Shown in pieces: positions 1 to 7,686 of a DNA stretch of 15,849 bases. The notes below the pieces were generated by a model that worked only from the letters and a program-made list of their open reading frames with translations, made no database searches and had not been told where the DNA came from. The number at the start of each line of letters is the position of its first letter. Position 1 is the first letter of the stretch. The stretch is from NCBI GenBank assembly GCA_020049245.1, contig JAIFLB010000063.1:1-15849 (forward strand). Direction: 5' to 3'. Made by a program: the position numbers and the translations under genes. This stretch comes from Betaproteobacteria bacterium. Its GTDB lineage: Bacteria > Pseudomonadota > Gammaproteobacteria > Burkholderiales > Thiobacillaceae.

Positions 1-854
<854 letters not shown>

Positions 855-858
<4 letters not shown>

Positions 859-1154
859 GTTCGGATTGGCTCTGGCTGCTCAGCCTGGGTGGGGTTGCCT
901 GGATTTGGTGGGATGGCCTGCAAAAGCGCGAAATCGCAGTCCGCACCGCCCGCTTCGAATGCGAACGCGCCAGCGTACAGTTTCTCGATGACAGCGTTGC
1001 CCTCAGCAAGCTGCGCTTGCGGCGCGACAACAACCAGCGAGTCCGCATTTATCGCGAGTACTCCTTCGATTACTCCAGCGTTGGTGACGATCGCCAGGTG
1101 GGGCGGGTTTATCTGCTTGGCGAACGGGTTTTGACGGCGAATCTGATTGCCTGA
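855..1154 (+). CDS. DUF3301-like small membrane-anchored protein
   Basis: A 99-residue protein of unknown function. I chose the ATG at 855 because it overlaps the stop of the helicase gene (ATGA) and puts a hydrophobic Trp-rich segment (about residues 4-19, WLWLLSLGGVAWIWW) at the N-terminus, as expected for a single membrane anchor. An upstream in-frame ATG at 792 would lie deep inside the helicase gene and is unlikely. The rest is a small basic soluble domain with a lone Cys in RFECERASVQFLDDSVAL, followed by RLRRDNNQRVRIYREYSFDYSS and a hydrophobic C-terminal strand. This pattern matches my memory of the DUF3301 family of proteobacterial proteins. No catalytic motif is visible. The overlap suggests co-transcription with the helicase, but no functional link is established. 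Confidence 0.75.
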
Positions 1155-1663
1155 GCCGGCATGACAGACAAAAAGGCCATTCTTTTACCTAAAAAGAAAG
1201 GCAAACCGGGTCTGTCCCCAATGCCGTTACGCTCCCATTAATGCTCGATTCCTGAATACGTCCTGCTTGACTGCCTTAAGTTATGGCGAGCGAATGATGT
1301 GCGACAGTTGGTATCCATTTCATGGGTAAAAATTAACCCGATATTGAATGATCAGCCGTTGAGATGGGTCTTCCATACCCCATGCACACATCTGGCATCA
1401 ACTTCTAATCCATTGAAAAAACGTGGATTTTAAAAATTAGTGAATAGGCACAATCATTGCTGAAAGCCTTTCAGCTCTCTGAGCACGAAACAAGGTAGAC
1501 GGAGAAATGAACCGGGAATACATCGGAAAACTCATTGTTTTTACAAACTTTACCCATGGCGCAGTGCGCGCGATTGCCCTGCGGATATCACGGTTTCATT
1601 TGTTTCGCTTGACTTGATCGGGACATAGCTTGTCATAACGCTGATTCATATGAGGAGAACGAT
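1155..1663. other. AT-richer intergenic stretch of about 509 bases, accessory-looking
   Basis: No convincing gene is seen. The stretch is visibly richer in A and T than the genes on either side and starts an accessory-looking segment that runs to about 3261. Just after the DUF3301 gene, bases 1176-1202 can form an AT-rich hairpin (ten pairs, one mismatch, five-base loop); no clear T run follows, so it is only a weak terminator candidate. Two very short reading frames exist, 1161-1241 (26 aa) and 1507-1617 (36 aa, preceded by GGAGAA). Neither resembles a known protein. A run of A and T occurs around 1408-1445. I found no transposase remnant or terminal inverted repeats. Confidence 0.5.
1609..1639 (+). 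promoter_or_regulatory. Weak promoter candidate for the metallopeptidase gene
   Basis: A good -35-like TTGACT lies at 1609-1614. The only -10-like hexamer downstream is CATAAC at 1634-1639, 19 bases away, so the spacing and -10 are poor. It is listed because the gene stands alone, has a 509-base leader and must have its own promoter somewhere in this stretch. Confidence 0.2.
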
Positions 1664-3109
1664 ATGAACTACATCATCCAGTGCAGCCGAATCCTATTCT
1701 TGGTTGCGGTATTTCTCTTAGGTGCTGTTTCGCCAGCCGCATGGGCCAACAAGAATGATTTTGCCGAGTGGCATCTCGACGTTGTGTTTTACAACGGATC
1801 CAAGGACAAGACAGATGAGCAGATCGCTGACGCTGTGCGATCCTGGGTGGACAAGGCGGAAATAGTCTATCAGCGGCGTCCAGCACTCAAGATTAGCTAT
1901 CGGATCGAGAAGCTGGCCGAAAAAGGCGGCAAAGATCTGTCCAACCTGTCATTCGATTCCATGAGCCAGTATGCCAAGTTCATGGACGACCATTTCGACA
2001 ACGTCGCAACCAGCAAGACAGAAGGTCACTTCACCGTCGTGATCACGGACAAACTTTGCACCAATGAGGGCAAGGAAAAATGCTGGGGCGGCTATGCCCA
2101 TTTCCCGCATTCGGTAAATCCGTTCAGCCTAAAACGCGGTATCGCGCTGAAATCGAATGTAGATACCTACACCTTCACCCATGAGTTGGGACATGTCTTC
2201 GGTCTCAAACACACTTTCGAGCCCTACGTTGGCTTCAAGCTGCAATGCAACAAGCCCTTCAAACCCAAGGGACGTCCAGAGGGTGAATGCAATTCGTGCC
2301 CGGGTGGAATGATTGTTTATGACGTCAACGCACTGCCATCCAGCTGTAACGGCCGCACCAATCTCATGGACTACTGCACCAGCTTGATTGGAGACGAGTA
2401 TCTGACGCCTTGTCAGGAAGAGCGCGCCGCCAACCAGCGTCAGAGCTACATGACCAGCGACGGCAAGACCAACTATTTCAAGCTCAAGGGCTTGGCAGGA
2501 GAGGCCATCTGCAAGGAAGACAACGATTGCGAAACGGACGAGTACTGCGACAAGGGCACCTTGACCGTGGGGCACAATCTCTGCAAAAGCCTCAAGAGCA
2601 TCGGCGAAGCCTGTACTCGTTCCGATCAGTGTGTGTCCGGTCGCTGCAATACTGGCCAATGCAAAACCGCCGACGAGTGCCAGACCGATCAGGACTGCGG
2701 TAGCAATTCAGTTTGCAAGAAGGGGCCGATCGGCCTTGGACAGAACAAGTGCGTGGACCTTGTTTCACCTACCTGCCCATCCGGTTGGACGTATGAAATT
2801 CGCAATCCTCTGAACAAGGATCGTTGCACACGCGAGGTTACGAAGTCGGCCGCGCTTGAGTGCAAACTCCTAATCACAGACAAAGCCGAGAACTGGTCCG
2901 GTCCGCACGCCAAAACTGGCGAAGATGAGTGCAAGTCCAGCAAGGGCAAGGATCCCAAGGGAGTCAAATGCCCTGGCAGCTTCCGACACAATGTATTGCC
3001 GGGGGCCGATAGCTGTACCAAGACCGAAACGGAACATACGGATACCCAGTGCATTGCTGGTTGGGACTACAAGAGTCAATCCGGGCGTGACGTCTGTCAG
3101 CAGAAGTAA
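1664..3109 (+). CDS. Secreted metzincin-type zinc metallopeptidase with cysteine-rich C-terminal repeats
   Basis: A predicted exported zinc endopeptidase of 481 residues. The start is well supported by AGGAG at 1653-1657, six bases before the ATG. Residues 1-28 form a signal peptide with a hydrophobic core and an Ala-Trp-Ala cleavage site before Asn29. The zinc site is HELGHVFGLKH at 173-183 (ligands H173, H177, H183; catalytic E174), the HExxHxxGxxH pattern of metzincins, and a Met-turn candidate follows in NLMDYC (M235). From about residue 283 the chain is cysteine-rich, first with CxxxDC-like spacings (283-363) and then with three C-x2-[GS]-[WF]-...-D-x-C units at 371-388, 436-451 and 463-478. 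The cysteines suggest disulphide-bonded modules outside the cytoplasm. The gene stands alone in an AT-richer setting, which suggests horizontal acquisition. Substrate is unknown; adhesion or matrix degradation would be guesses. Confidence 0.82.
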   Translation: MNYIIQCSRILFLVAVFLLGAVSPAAWANKNDFAEWHLDVVFYNGSKDKTDEQIADAVRSWVDKAEIVYQRRPALKISYRIEKLAEKGGKDLSNLSFDSMSQYAKFMDDHFDNVATSKTEGHFTVVITDKLCTNEGKEKCWGGYAHFPHSVNPFSLKRGIALKSNVDTYTFTHELGHVFGLKHTFEPYVGFKLQCNKPFKPKGRPEGECNSCPGGMIVYDVNALPSSCNGRTNLMDYCTSLIGDEYLTPCQEERAANQRQSYMTSDGKTNYFKLKGLAGEAICKEDNDCETDEYCDKGTLTVGHNLCKSLKSIGEACTRSDQCVSGRCNTGQCKTADECQTDQDCGSNSVCKKGPIGLGQNKCVDLVSPTCPSGWTYEIRNPLNKDRCTREVTKSAALECKLLITDKAENWSGPHAKTGEDECKSSKGKDPKGVKCPGSFRHNVLPGADSCTKTETEHTDTQCIAGWDYKSQSGRDVCQQK

Positions 3110-3126
3110 TTACGAATATCGAAAAC

Positions 3127-3178
3127 AACCTGGTGCCAACCTGTCGCCCGTCTAAAGGGGCCAGGTTTGGGCCAGGTT
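3127..3178. terminator. Large imperfect inverted repeat between convergent genes, probable terminator
   Basis: Two 17-base arms (3127-3143 and 3162-3178) pair with 14 Watson-Crick pairs, one G-T pair and two mismatches around an 18-base loop. Each arm is itself an 11-base tandem repeat: GGGCCAGGTTT at 3158-3168 and GGGCCAGGTTC at 3169-3179 on one side, and AACCTGGTGCC at 3127-3137 followed by AACCTG on the other. It lies between the ends of the metallopeptidase gene (plus) and rluF (minus). Read on the minus strand, the hairpin is followed by a T-rich GTTGTTTTCG, so it may end the rluF transcript; on the plus strand no T run follows. It could also be a remnant of an insertion. Confidence 0.55.
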
Positions 3179-3261
3179 CGCGTTATTCAGAGATCAATAC
3201 GAGACAGATCACGGTTCCCTTGAGAATTCTGCAAGGCCGTCTTCCCTAAAACGTCAAGCTT

Positions 3262-4017
3262 TCAAAACCCCTCGTCTTCCCGCAAATACCGCCACTGCCC
3301 CAGCGGCAGATGGCCGAGCACAACGCGGCCGATGCGCACGCGCTTCAATCCGACGACCGTCAGTCCGACCAGATCGCACATGCGGCGAATCTGGCGTTTG
3401 CGGCCTTCCTTCAGGATGAAGCGGAGCTGGTCTTCGTTCTGCCAAGCCACTTGCGCCGGGCGCAGTTTCTTGCCGTCAAGTTCGAGGCCGTGGTTGAGCA
3501 GTTTCAGGCCTTGTTCGGAGAGGTGGCCTTCGACGCGGACCAGGTATTCCTTTTCGATGTCGGAGTCGTCGCCGATCAGTTGCTTGGCGATGCGGCCGTC
3601 CTGGGTTAGCACCAGCAGGCCGGTGGAGTCGATGTCAAGGCGGCCGGCGGGGGCGAGACCTTTCAGGTGGTTGCCGTTGAAGGCGGGGCCGCCGCTGCCC
3701 TGCCAGAAGGCGTCCGGCGTGATCAGCACCACGGCGGGCTTGTAGCCGGGTTCGGGCTGGCCGGAGACGTAGCCGACCGGTTTGTGCAGCAGGATGGTGA
3801 CGCGTTCCTGCTGGGCTTGTTGCGCTTTCCTGGCGAGCTCAATCTTGCAGGCCGGATCGACCCGCGTGCCGAGTTCGGAAATGCGCTGGCCATCGACGAG
3901 AACCAGGCCTTGCGCGATGTAGCTGTCGGCTTCGCGGCGCGAGCAGATGCCGCGCTCGGACATCAGTTTGGACAGGCGGATGCCATCCGGGTTGGGCGTT
4001 GGCGGCAGATTGGCCAT
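3262..4017 (-). CDS. rluF: 23S rRNA pseudouridine synthase, RluF type
   Basis: A 251-residue pseudouridine synthase of the RsuA/RluB/E/F group. RluF isomerises U2604 of 23S rRNA (E. coli numbering). An N-terminal S4 RNA-binding domain spans about 13-60 (RLSKLMSERGICSRREAD, very close to E. coli RluF). The catalytic domain follows, with GRLDIDSTGLL at 125-135 and D128 as the expected catalytic aspartate. Further family motifs are EKEYLVRV (155-162), GRKRQIRRMCDLVG (205-218) and PLGQWRYL (238-245). The frame stays open far upstream, but the ATG at 4017 gives the normal family length and its A is the last base of the upstream stop codon (TAATG), a classical coupled start. It is therefore likely co-transcribed with the large upstream gene. 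RluF rather than RluB or RluE is judged from the S4 and RRMC segments. Confidence 0.87.
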   Translation of the reverse strand: MANLPPTPNPDGIRLSKLMSERGICSRREADSYIAQGLVLVDGQRISELGTRVDPACKIELARKAQQAQQERVTILLHKPVGYVSGQPEPGYKPAVVLITPDAFWQGSGGPAFNGNHLKGLAPAGRLDIDSTGLLVLTQDGRIAKQLIGDDSDIEKEYLVRVEGHLSEQGLKLLNHGLELDGKKLRPAQVAWQNEDQLRFILKEGRKRQIRRMCDLVGLTVVGLKRVRIGRVVLGHLPLGQWRYLREDEGF

Positions 4018-7000
4018 TACGCTCGACTCGCGCTGGCGGCGGCCTGCCGGTGCACCCAGTCGGCGCCCAGGCTGCCCCAGAGGCTTTCCAGATAAGCCGG
4101 CGCGCTGACTTCGTCCAGTTTGGCGCGGGCTTCGGCCAGCAGCGCTTCGCAATGCGCGATGCCATCCGGTTCGCAGCGGGTGTTGGCTTCGGCGAGGAAT
4201 TGCGTCAGGTAATCGACATGGCGATGGTAGAGGGTAATGTCGCGCTGCTGTTTGATGCTCAGGCGTTGCTTGTACCAGTCGCTGGCGAGCAGGGTTTCCT
4301 TGCTGAACAGATTGCGAATGTCCGGATGCGCCAGGTCTTTGCCGTCGAATTTTCCTGTCGCCATGATGTGCAGCAGGGCTTTCAGCGGCGGGCAGGCGTC
4401 TTCGATCGAACCGTCGTCGAGATAGCCCTGGGCGACTTTTTTCTGCGCTTCGACGATGTGGTTGACGCCATCGACGAAGGCGGCCAGGTTTTGCGTCTCC
4501 GGTCGCAGCATAGCTTCGTCGAAGACCTGCATCGGGTCGTCGAAAATCTTTCCCAGGAAGGCGTGCATGAAACGGGTGCTGATGCGATAGCCAAGCCGGC
4601 TGGCGAGCACCGGGGTGCCTTTGTGGTCGAAGTCTTCCAGTTTTTCCAGATAGCCTTTTTTGATCATCCAGCCTGCGTCGCGCTGTTCCGGCGTCAGGCG
4701 GCACCAGATTTCCGGCATCAGGAAGCTGATGTCGTGATCGACGCGGCGGTTCGGACCGATGTGGCCGGCGGCGGTGGTGTAGCCGTCATGGCCGCACAGA
4801 ATGAACGAAACCAGTGCGTTGTTGAGGTCGGCGGTGGCGCACAGCGCGTTGAACGGACCCTTGGTCAGTGCGCCTTCGGAACCGGCGCCGGTGGTGGAGG
4901 GTGACTTGCCGGACAGGCTGGCGATGAAGTCCATGAACAGTTCAGGCAGTTCCTGGTAGTGGATCGGCCCGTACACCGCCAGCGGCCGGATGCCCGGCTT
5001 CGGCGGATTGTTGCGGCGGCCAGGCAGCATGGTGTTGACCGGCAGGTGCACCGGGTCGCTGATCCGCATGCGGCGATACAAACGGGTGCCCATGTCGGCG
5101 ATGTGGCGCTCGATCGGATTGACCAGGTCCGGTCGCGCTTGCAGGTAGCGCACGTTCGGGCTGGGTTTGCCATTCACCAGGCGCGGATGCGCGGAGGAGA
5201 CGAAATAGCCGTCTTCGCTGGCGGCGGCTTCGATGAATCGCTGCATCGGCAGGCTGTAATGATGGAAGGTCAGTACGTCGTCGACCAGTTCGCGCGCGTC
5301 TGCGCGGGTGAGCGGCTGGAAGTTGGAAATGAAGTTGTCGTCCAGCGTCAGGTCAAGTTCGGTGTGCGGGTCGAGGCCGCGATTCTTGGCATCGTCCGGG
5401 CGCTGGAACAAACGGGTTTCGCAGTTGGCGACGATCTTGCAAGCGGTGGCGCTGGCGATGCCGGCCTGGGTGTCGCGCAACAGTCGGGTGGGGATGGTGG
5501 CGGAGACGGCGATGTCGTCCGCCAGTTGCACTTTCTGCGCGCCGACAAAATCCTGCCGTACCTTGAACACGCGCCAGGCGCCATCTTCGAGGCGACCCAC
5601 ACGCAGGAAGCTGGCTTCAAGATGGCGACGGTGGAATTTGAGTTCATGCGCCGGCCGGCCATCGACCAGATCGACATTGAAGTGCTCGCGCCAGTCGTTA
5701 CCCCATTCCGGCCGGTAGAAACGCTTGATCACGATGGCCAGCGCGCGGATGTGCGGCGGGATGGTTTCCAGCCAGGCGTTGTAATCGTCGGTGTATTCCT
5801 CCGACGGCGTCAGCAGGCGAATCACCGAGCCCAGCGTGCGGTTGAGGGCAAACAGGCCGCGCGTGTCCATGCCGCCGGTCGGTTGCACCTTGAAACGGCC
5901 GGAATAGCTGTGCCTGACCAATGCCTCGACCTGATCGAGGTCGTGTTTCAGGTCTTGCACATAGAACGGGCCGGATAACAGCGCGCTGACCAGCGACTTG
6001 GAAATCTCCGATTTGCCGCCGCCGGAAACGGTGCACGGCTTGTAGCAGAAGGCGCCTTCGGCTTCGCTGCCGACCAGCCGCCAGCTCGGGGCGTGCGGGT
6101 GTTGTTCCAGGTGCACCTTGAAGCCGCACGGATAGATGTAGGTGTAGCCGGCGAGCAGTTTCAACTGCCGCAGTTCGTTGCTCCAGGCCCAGTTGGCCTG
6201 CTGTTCGAGCAGGTCCATGTGGGTGTCTTCCGGCACGTAGATGATTTGCGGATAGCGTTTGTCGATGCCGTGGCCTTCCGGCCGGAAGTCGATGTCGTCG
6301 GCATATAGCCGCATCATGTCCTGCATCGTGTGGCCATCGGCCAGATAACGCGAATCGAGGCTGTAGCTGTCGCCCAGGTTGAAGCTGGGGAAGGCCAGCG
6401 CGCCACCGGAATGTTCTTCCTCACTGCCACCGAACAGGTTGGCGGCGTAGCTGATCTGCGACTTGATCTCTTTTTTGCTGTAGCCGAAATAGTTGTCGGC
6501 GATCAGGGTGACGATGACGCCATCCATGTCGCGGCAAACAATCTTGAAGGCGCCGCCTTCGTTGTAGCGCTCGTCCTCGTTCTGCCAGCACATGCCGTCG
6601 CGGCGCTGGCGCTCGCTTGCGTCATTCCAGTGCGGCAGGCCGACATCCTTCTTCAGCAAGCCGGTCAGATGCGGCGCCAGAATGACGCAGCCGGTATGGC
6701 CGGACCAATGCGCCACATCGAGACCGGCGTCGTTGTGCGGCAGATACGGGTCGCCGGCATTACCGAAGATGCGCTCGACGAAATCGAGATTCGAGACCAG
6801 GCCGCCTGGGACGAAGAAGCGGGTCTCCATGCGTTTTTCCGGCATCACGCCGGCTACTTCGGGCGATACCAGCGGGCGCAACAACAGCGAAACCCAGAGT
6901 TTCGCGCCACGTTCCTGTTCGGCGGTGAAGGGCAGCTTGAGCAACGCTTCGGGTGGATTCATCGCGGCGTTGAACAGCGCGGCAAAGGTCGCCGCCGGCA

Positions 7001-7487
7001 CCGCCTTTTTGTCCCAGGGAATCGGCAGGCCGCCTTCGACAATATGGAACACACCATCAGTGGTGCGGCGGTCTTTGCTGGGGTTGTGCAGCACGCCCTG
7101 GCGAACGCGGTAGGAAGTCAGCCATTGCGATTCAAACAGGTCGCCCTCGGCCGGCAGCGAAAGTTCGGCGGCGAGTCCGGCGCGGTCGAGCACGAACGGG
7201 TCGGACGGCAGCTGCACGCTGGCATCGACGCCATTGCGCGCCAGGTAAGCGTTGATGAAATTCTGGATGCGCTGATCGGCCGGGCAGCGATAACCCTGCA
7301 ACAGGCGACGATGCTGACGATAGTTGCGCAACAGGTCGTCGGCGGTATCCAGCATGTCGTCCGGGTCGCCCATCCAGCCGGGTTGCATCAACGAGGCGAG
7401 TTGCAGGTTGATCTGGCGCACGCGCTTCAGGCGGGCAGGGGGAATCGGCTTGCGCGTTTGCAGGGCGCGGGGAAGATCGTTATTCAT
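4017..7487 (-). CDS. Probable pyrophosphate-dependent phosphoenolpyruvate carboxykinase (PPi-PEPCK)
   Basis: A single uninterrupted protein of 1156 residues. Size and general sequence character fit the PPi-type PEP carboxykinases known from Propionibacterium and Entamoeba, which interconvert oxaloacetate plus PPi with PEP, phosphate and CO2 (EC 4.1.1.38). Visible motifs are EGGLPIPWDKK (151-161), ADNYFGYSKKEIKSQISYAA (330-349), a P-loop-like VSGGGKSEISKS (487-498, K492) comparable to the GxxxxGK[ST] loop of other PEPCKs, and TTGAGSEGALTKGPFNAL (865-882). No signal peptide or membrane segment is evident, so it should be cytosolic. The ATG at 7487 lacks a strong Shine-Dalgarno sequence, but no better start is seen. 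The gene overlaps rluF by one base. The family call rests on recalled similarity and length, not on an alignment; the alternative is a PEPCK-like protein of unknown function. Long antisense reading frames here are codon-bias shadows. Confidence 0.65.
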   Translation of the reverse strand: MNNDLPRALQTRKPIPPARLKRVRQINLQLASLMQPGWMGDPDDMLDTADDLLRNYRQHRRLLQGYRCPADQRIQNFINAYLARNGVDASVQLPSDPFVLDRAGLAAELSLPAEGDLFESQWLTSYRVRQGVLHNPSKDRRTTDGVFHIVEGGLPIPWDKKAVPAATFAALFNAAMNPPEALLKLPFTAEQERGAKLWVSLLLRPLVSPEVAGVMPEKRMETRFFVPGGLVSNLDFVERIFGNAGDPYLPHNDAGLDVAHWSGHTGCVILAPHLTGLLKKDVGLPHWNDASERQRRDGMCWQNEDERYNEGGAFKIVCRDMDGVIVTLIADNYFGYSKKEIKSQISYAANLFGGSEEEHSGGALAFPSFNLGDSYSLDSRYLADGHTMQDMMRLYADDIDFRPEGHGIDKRYPQIIYVPEDTHMDLLEQQANWAWSNELRQLKLLAGYTYIYPCGFKVHLEQHPHAPSWRLVGSEAEGAFCYKPCTVSGGGKSEISKSLVSALLSGPFYVQDLKHDLDQVEALVRHSYSGRFKVQPTGGMDTRGLFALNRTLGSVIRLLTPSEEYTDDYNAWLETIPPHIRALAIVIKRFYRPEWGNDWREHFNVDLVDGRPAHELKFHRRHLEASFLRVGRLEDGAWRVFKVRQDFVGAQKVQLADDIAVSATIPTRLLRDTQAGIASATACKIVANCETRLFQRPDDAKNRGLDPHTELDLTLDDNFISNFQPLTRADARELVDDVLTFHHYSLPMQRFIEAAASEDGYFVSSAHPRLVNGKPSPNVRYLQARPDLVNPIERHIADMGTRLYRRMRISDPVHLPVNTMLPGRRNNPPKPGIRPLAVYGPIHYQELPELFMDFIASLSGKSPSTTGAGSEGALTKGPFNALCATADLNNALVSFILCGHDGYTTAAGHIGPNRRVDHDISFLMPEIWCRLTPEQRDAGWMIKKGYLEKLEDFDHKGTPVLASRLGYRISTRFMHAFLGKIFDDPMQVFDEAMLRPETQNLAAFVDGVNHIVEAQKKVAQGYLDDGSIEDACPPLKALLHIMATGKFDGKDLAHPDIRNLFSKETLLASDWYKQRLSIKQQRDITLYHRHVDYLTQFLAEANTRCEPDGIAHCEALLAEARAKLDEVSAPAYLESLWGSLGADWVHRQAAASASRA

Positions 7488-7686
7488 TGGGATATCCGTC
7501 GATAAGTACTATCTTATTTTCGCATTAGCCTGTTTCTAAATCACCCGGCGCTGCAACATGGTCGTGTTTATCTGCTCAGCCGTTCATGTCGCTGAATTGC
7601 GCGTTCTTCTGCCAGTAGCCGCTGAGTAGAATGTCCATGATCGGATTCAAGGATAATTTCGCCAGAAAGCAGCCTCTGGGAACGCC
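7488..7686. promoter_or_regulatory. Divergent promoter region between the PPi-PEPCK-like and HDOD-GGDEF genes
   Basis: This 199-base spacer must hold promoters for both divergent genes. On the minus strand a -10-like TAAGAT (plus-strand 7509-7514, ATCTTA) sits 17 bases downstream of a poor -35-like TTAGAA. On the plus strand a -10-like TAGAAT is at 7627-7632 and a GATAAT at 7652-7657, neither with a convincing -35. I see no clear operator palindrome. Individual hexamers are tentative; only the existence of divergent promoters is a safe inference. Confidence 0.35.

Noticed and set aside
1161..1241. 26-residue frame MTDKKAILLPKKKGKPGLSP...
   Set aside because: No ribosome binding site, very short and overlaps a hairpin; it more likely arises by chance in the intergenic stretch.
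1155..1663. Possible insertion-sequence or transposase remnant in the AT-richer stretch
   Set aside because: No transposase fragment in any frame, no terminal inverted repeats and no target duplication could be seen.
3262..4704. N-terminally extended version of the RluF protein (480 residues)
   Set aside because: The extra 229 residues overlap the PEPCK-like gene in another frame and look like out-of-frame sequence; the start at 4017 matches the family length.
4959..5978. 339-residue plus-strand reading frame opposite the PEPCK-like gene
   Set aside because: Antisense shadow rich in Arg, Ala, Gly and Val, with no ribosome site and no family resemblance.
6330..7505. 391-residue plus-strand reading frame opposite the PEPCK-like gene
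   Set aside because: It is exactly antisense to a well-formed long protein, is low in recognisable motifs and is explained by GC-rich codon bias.
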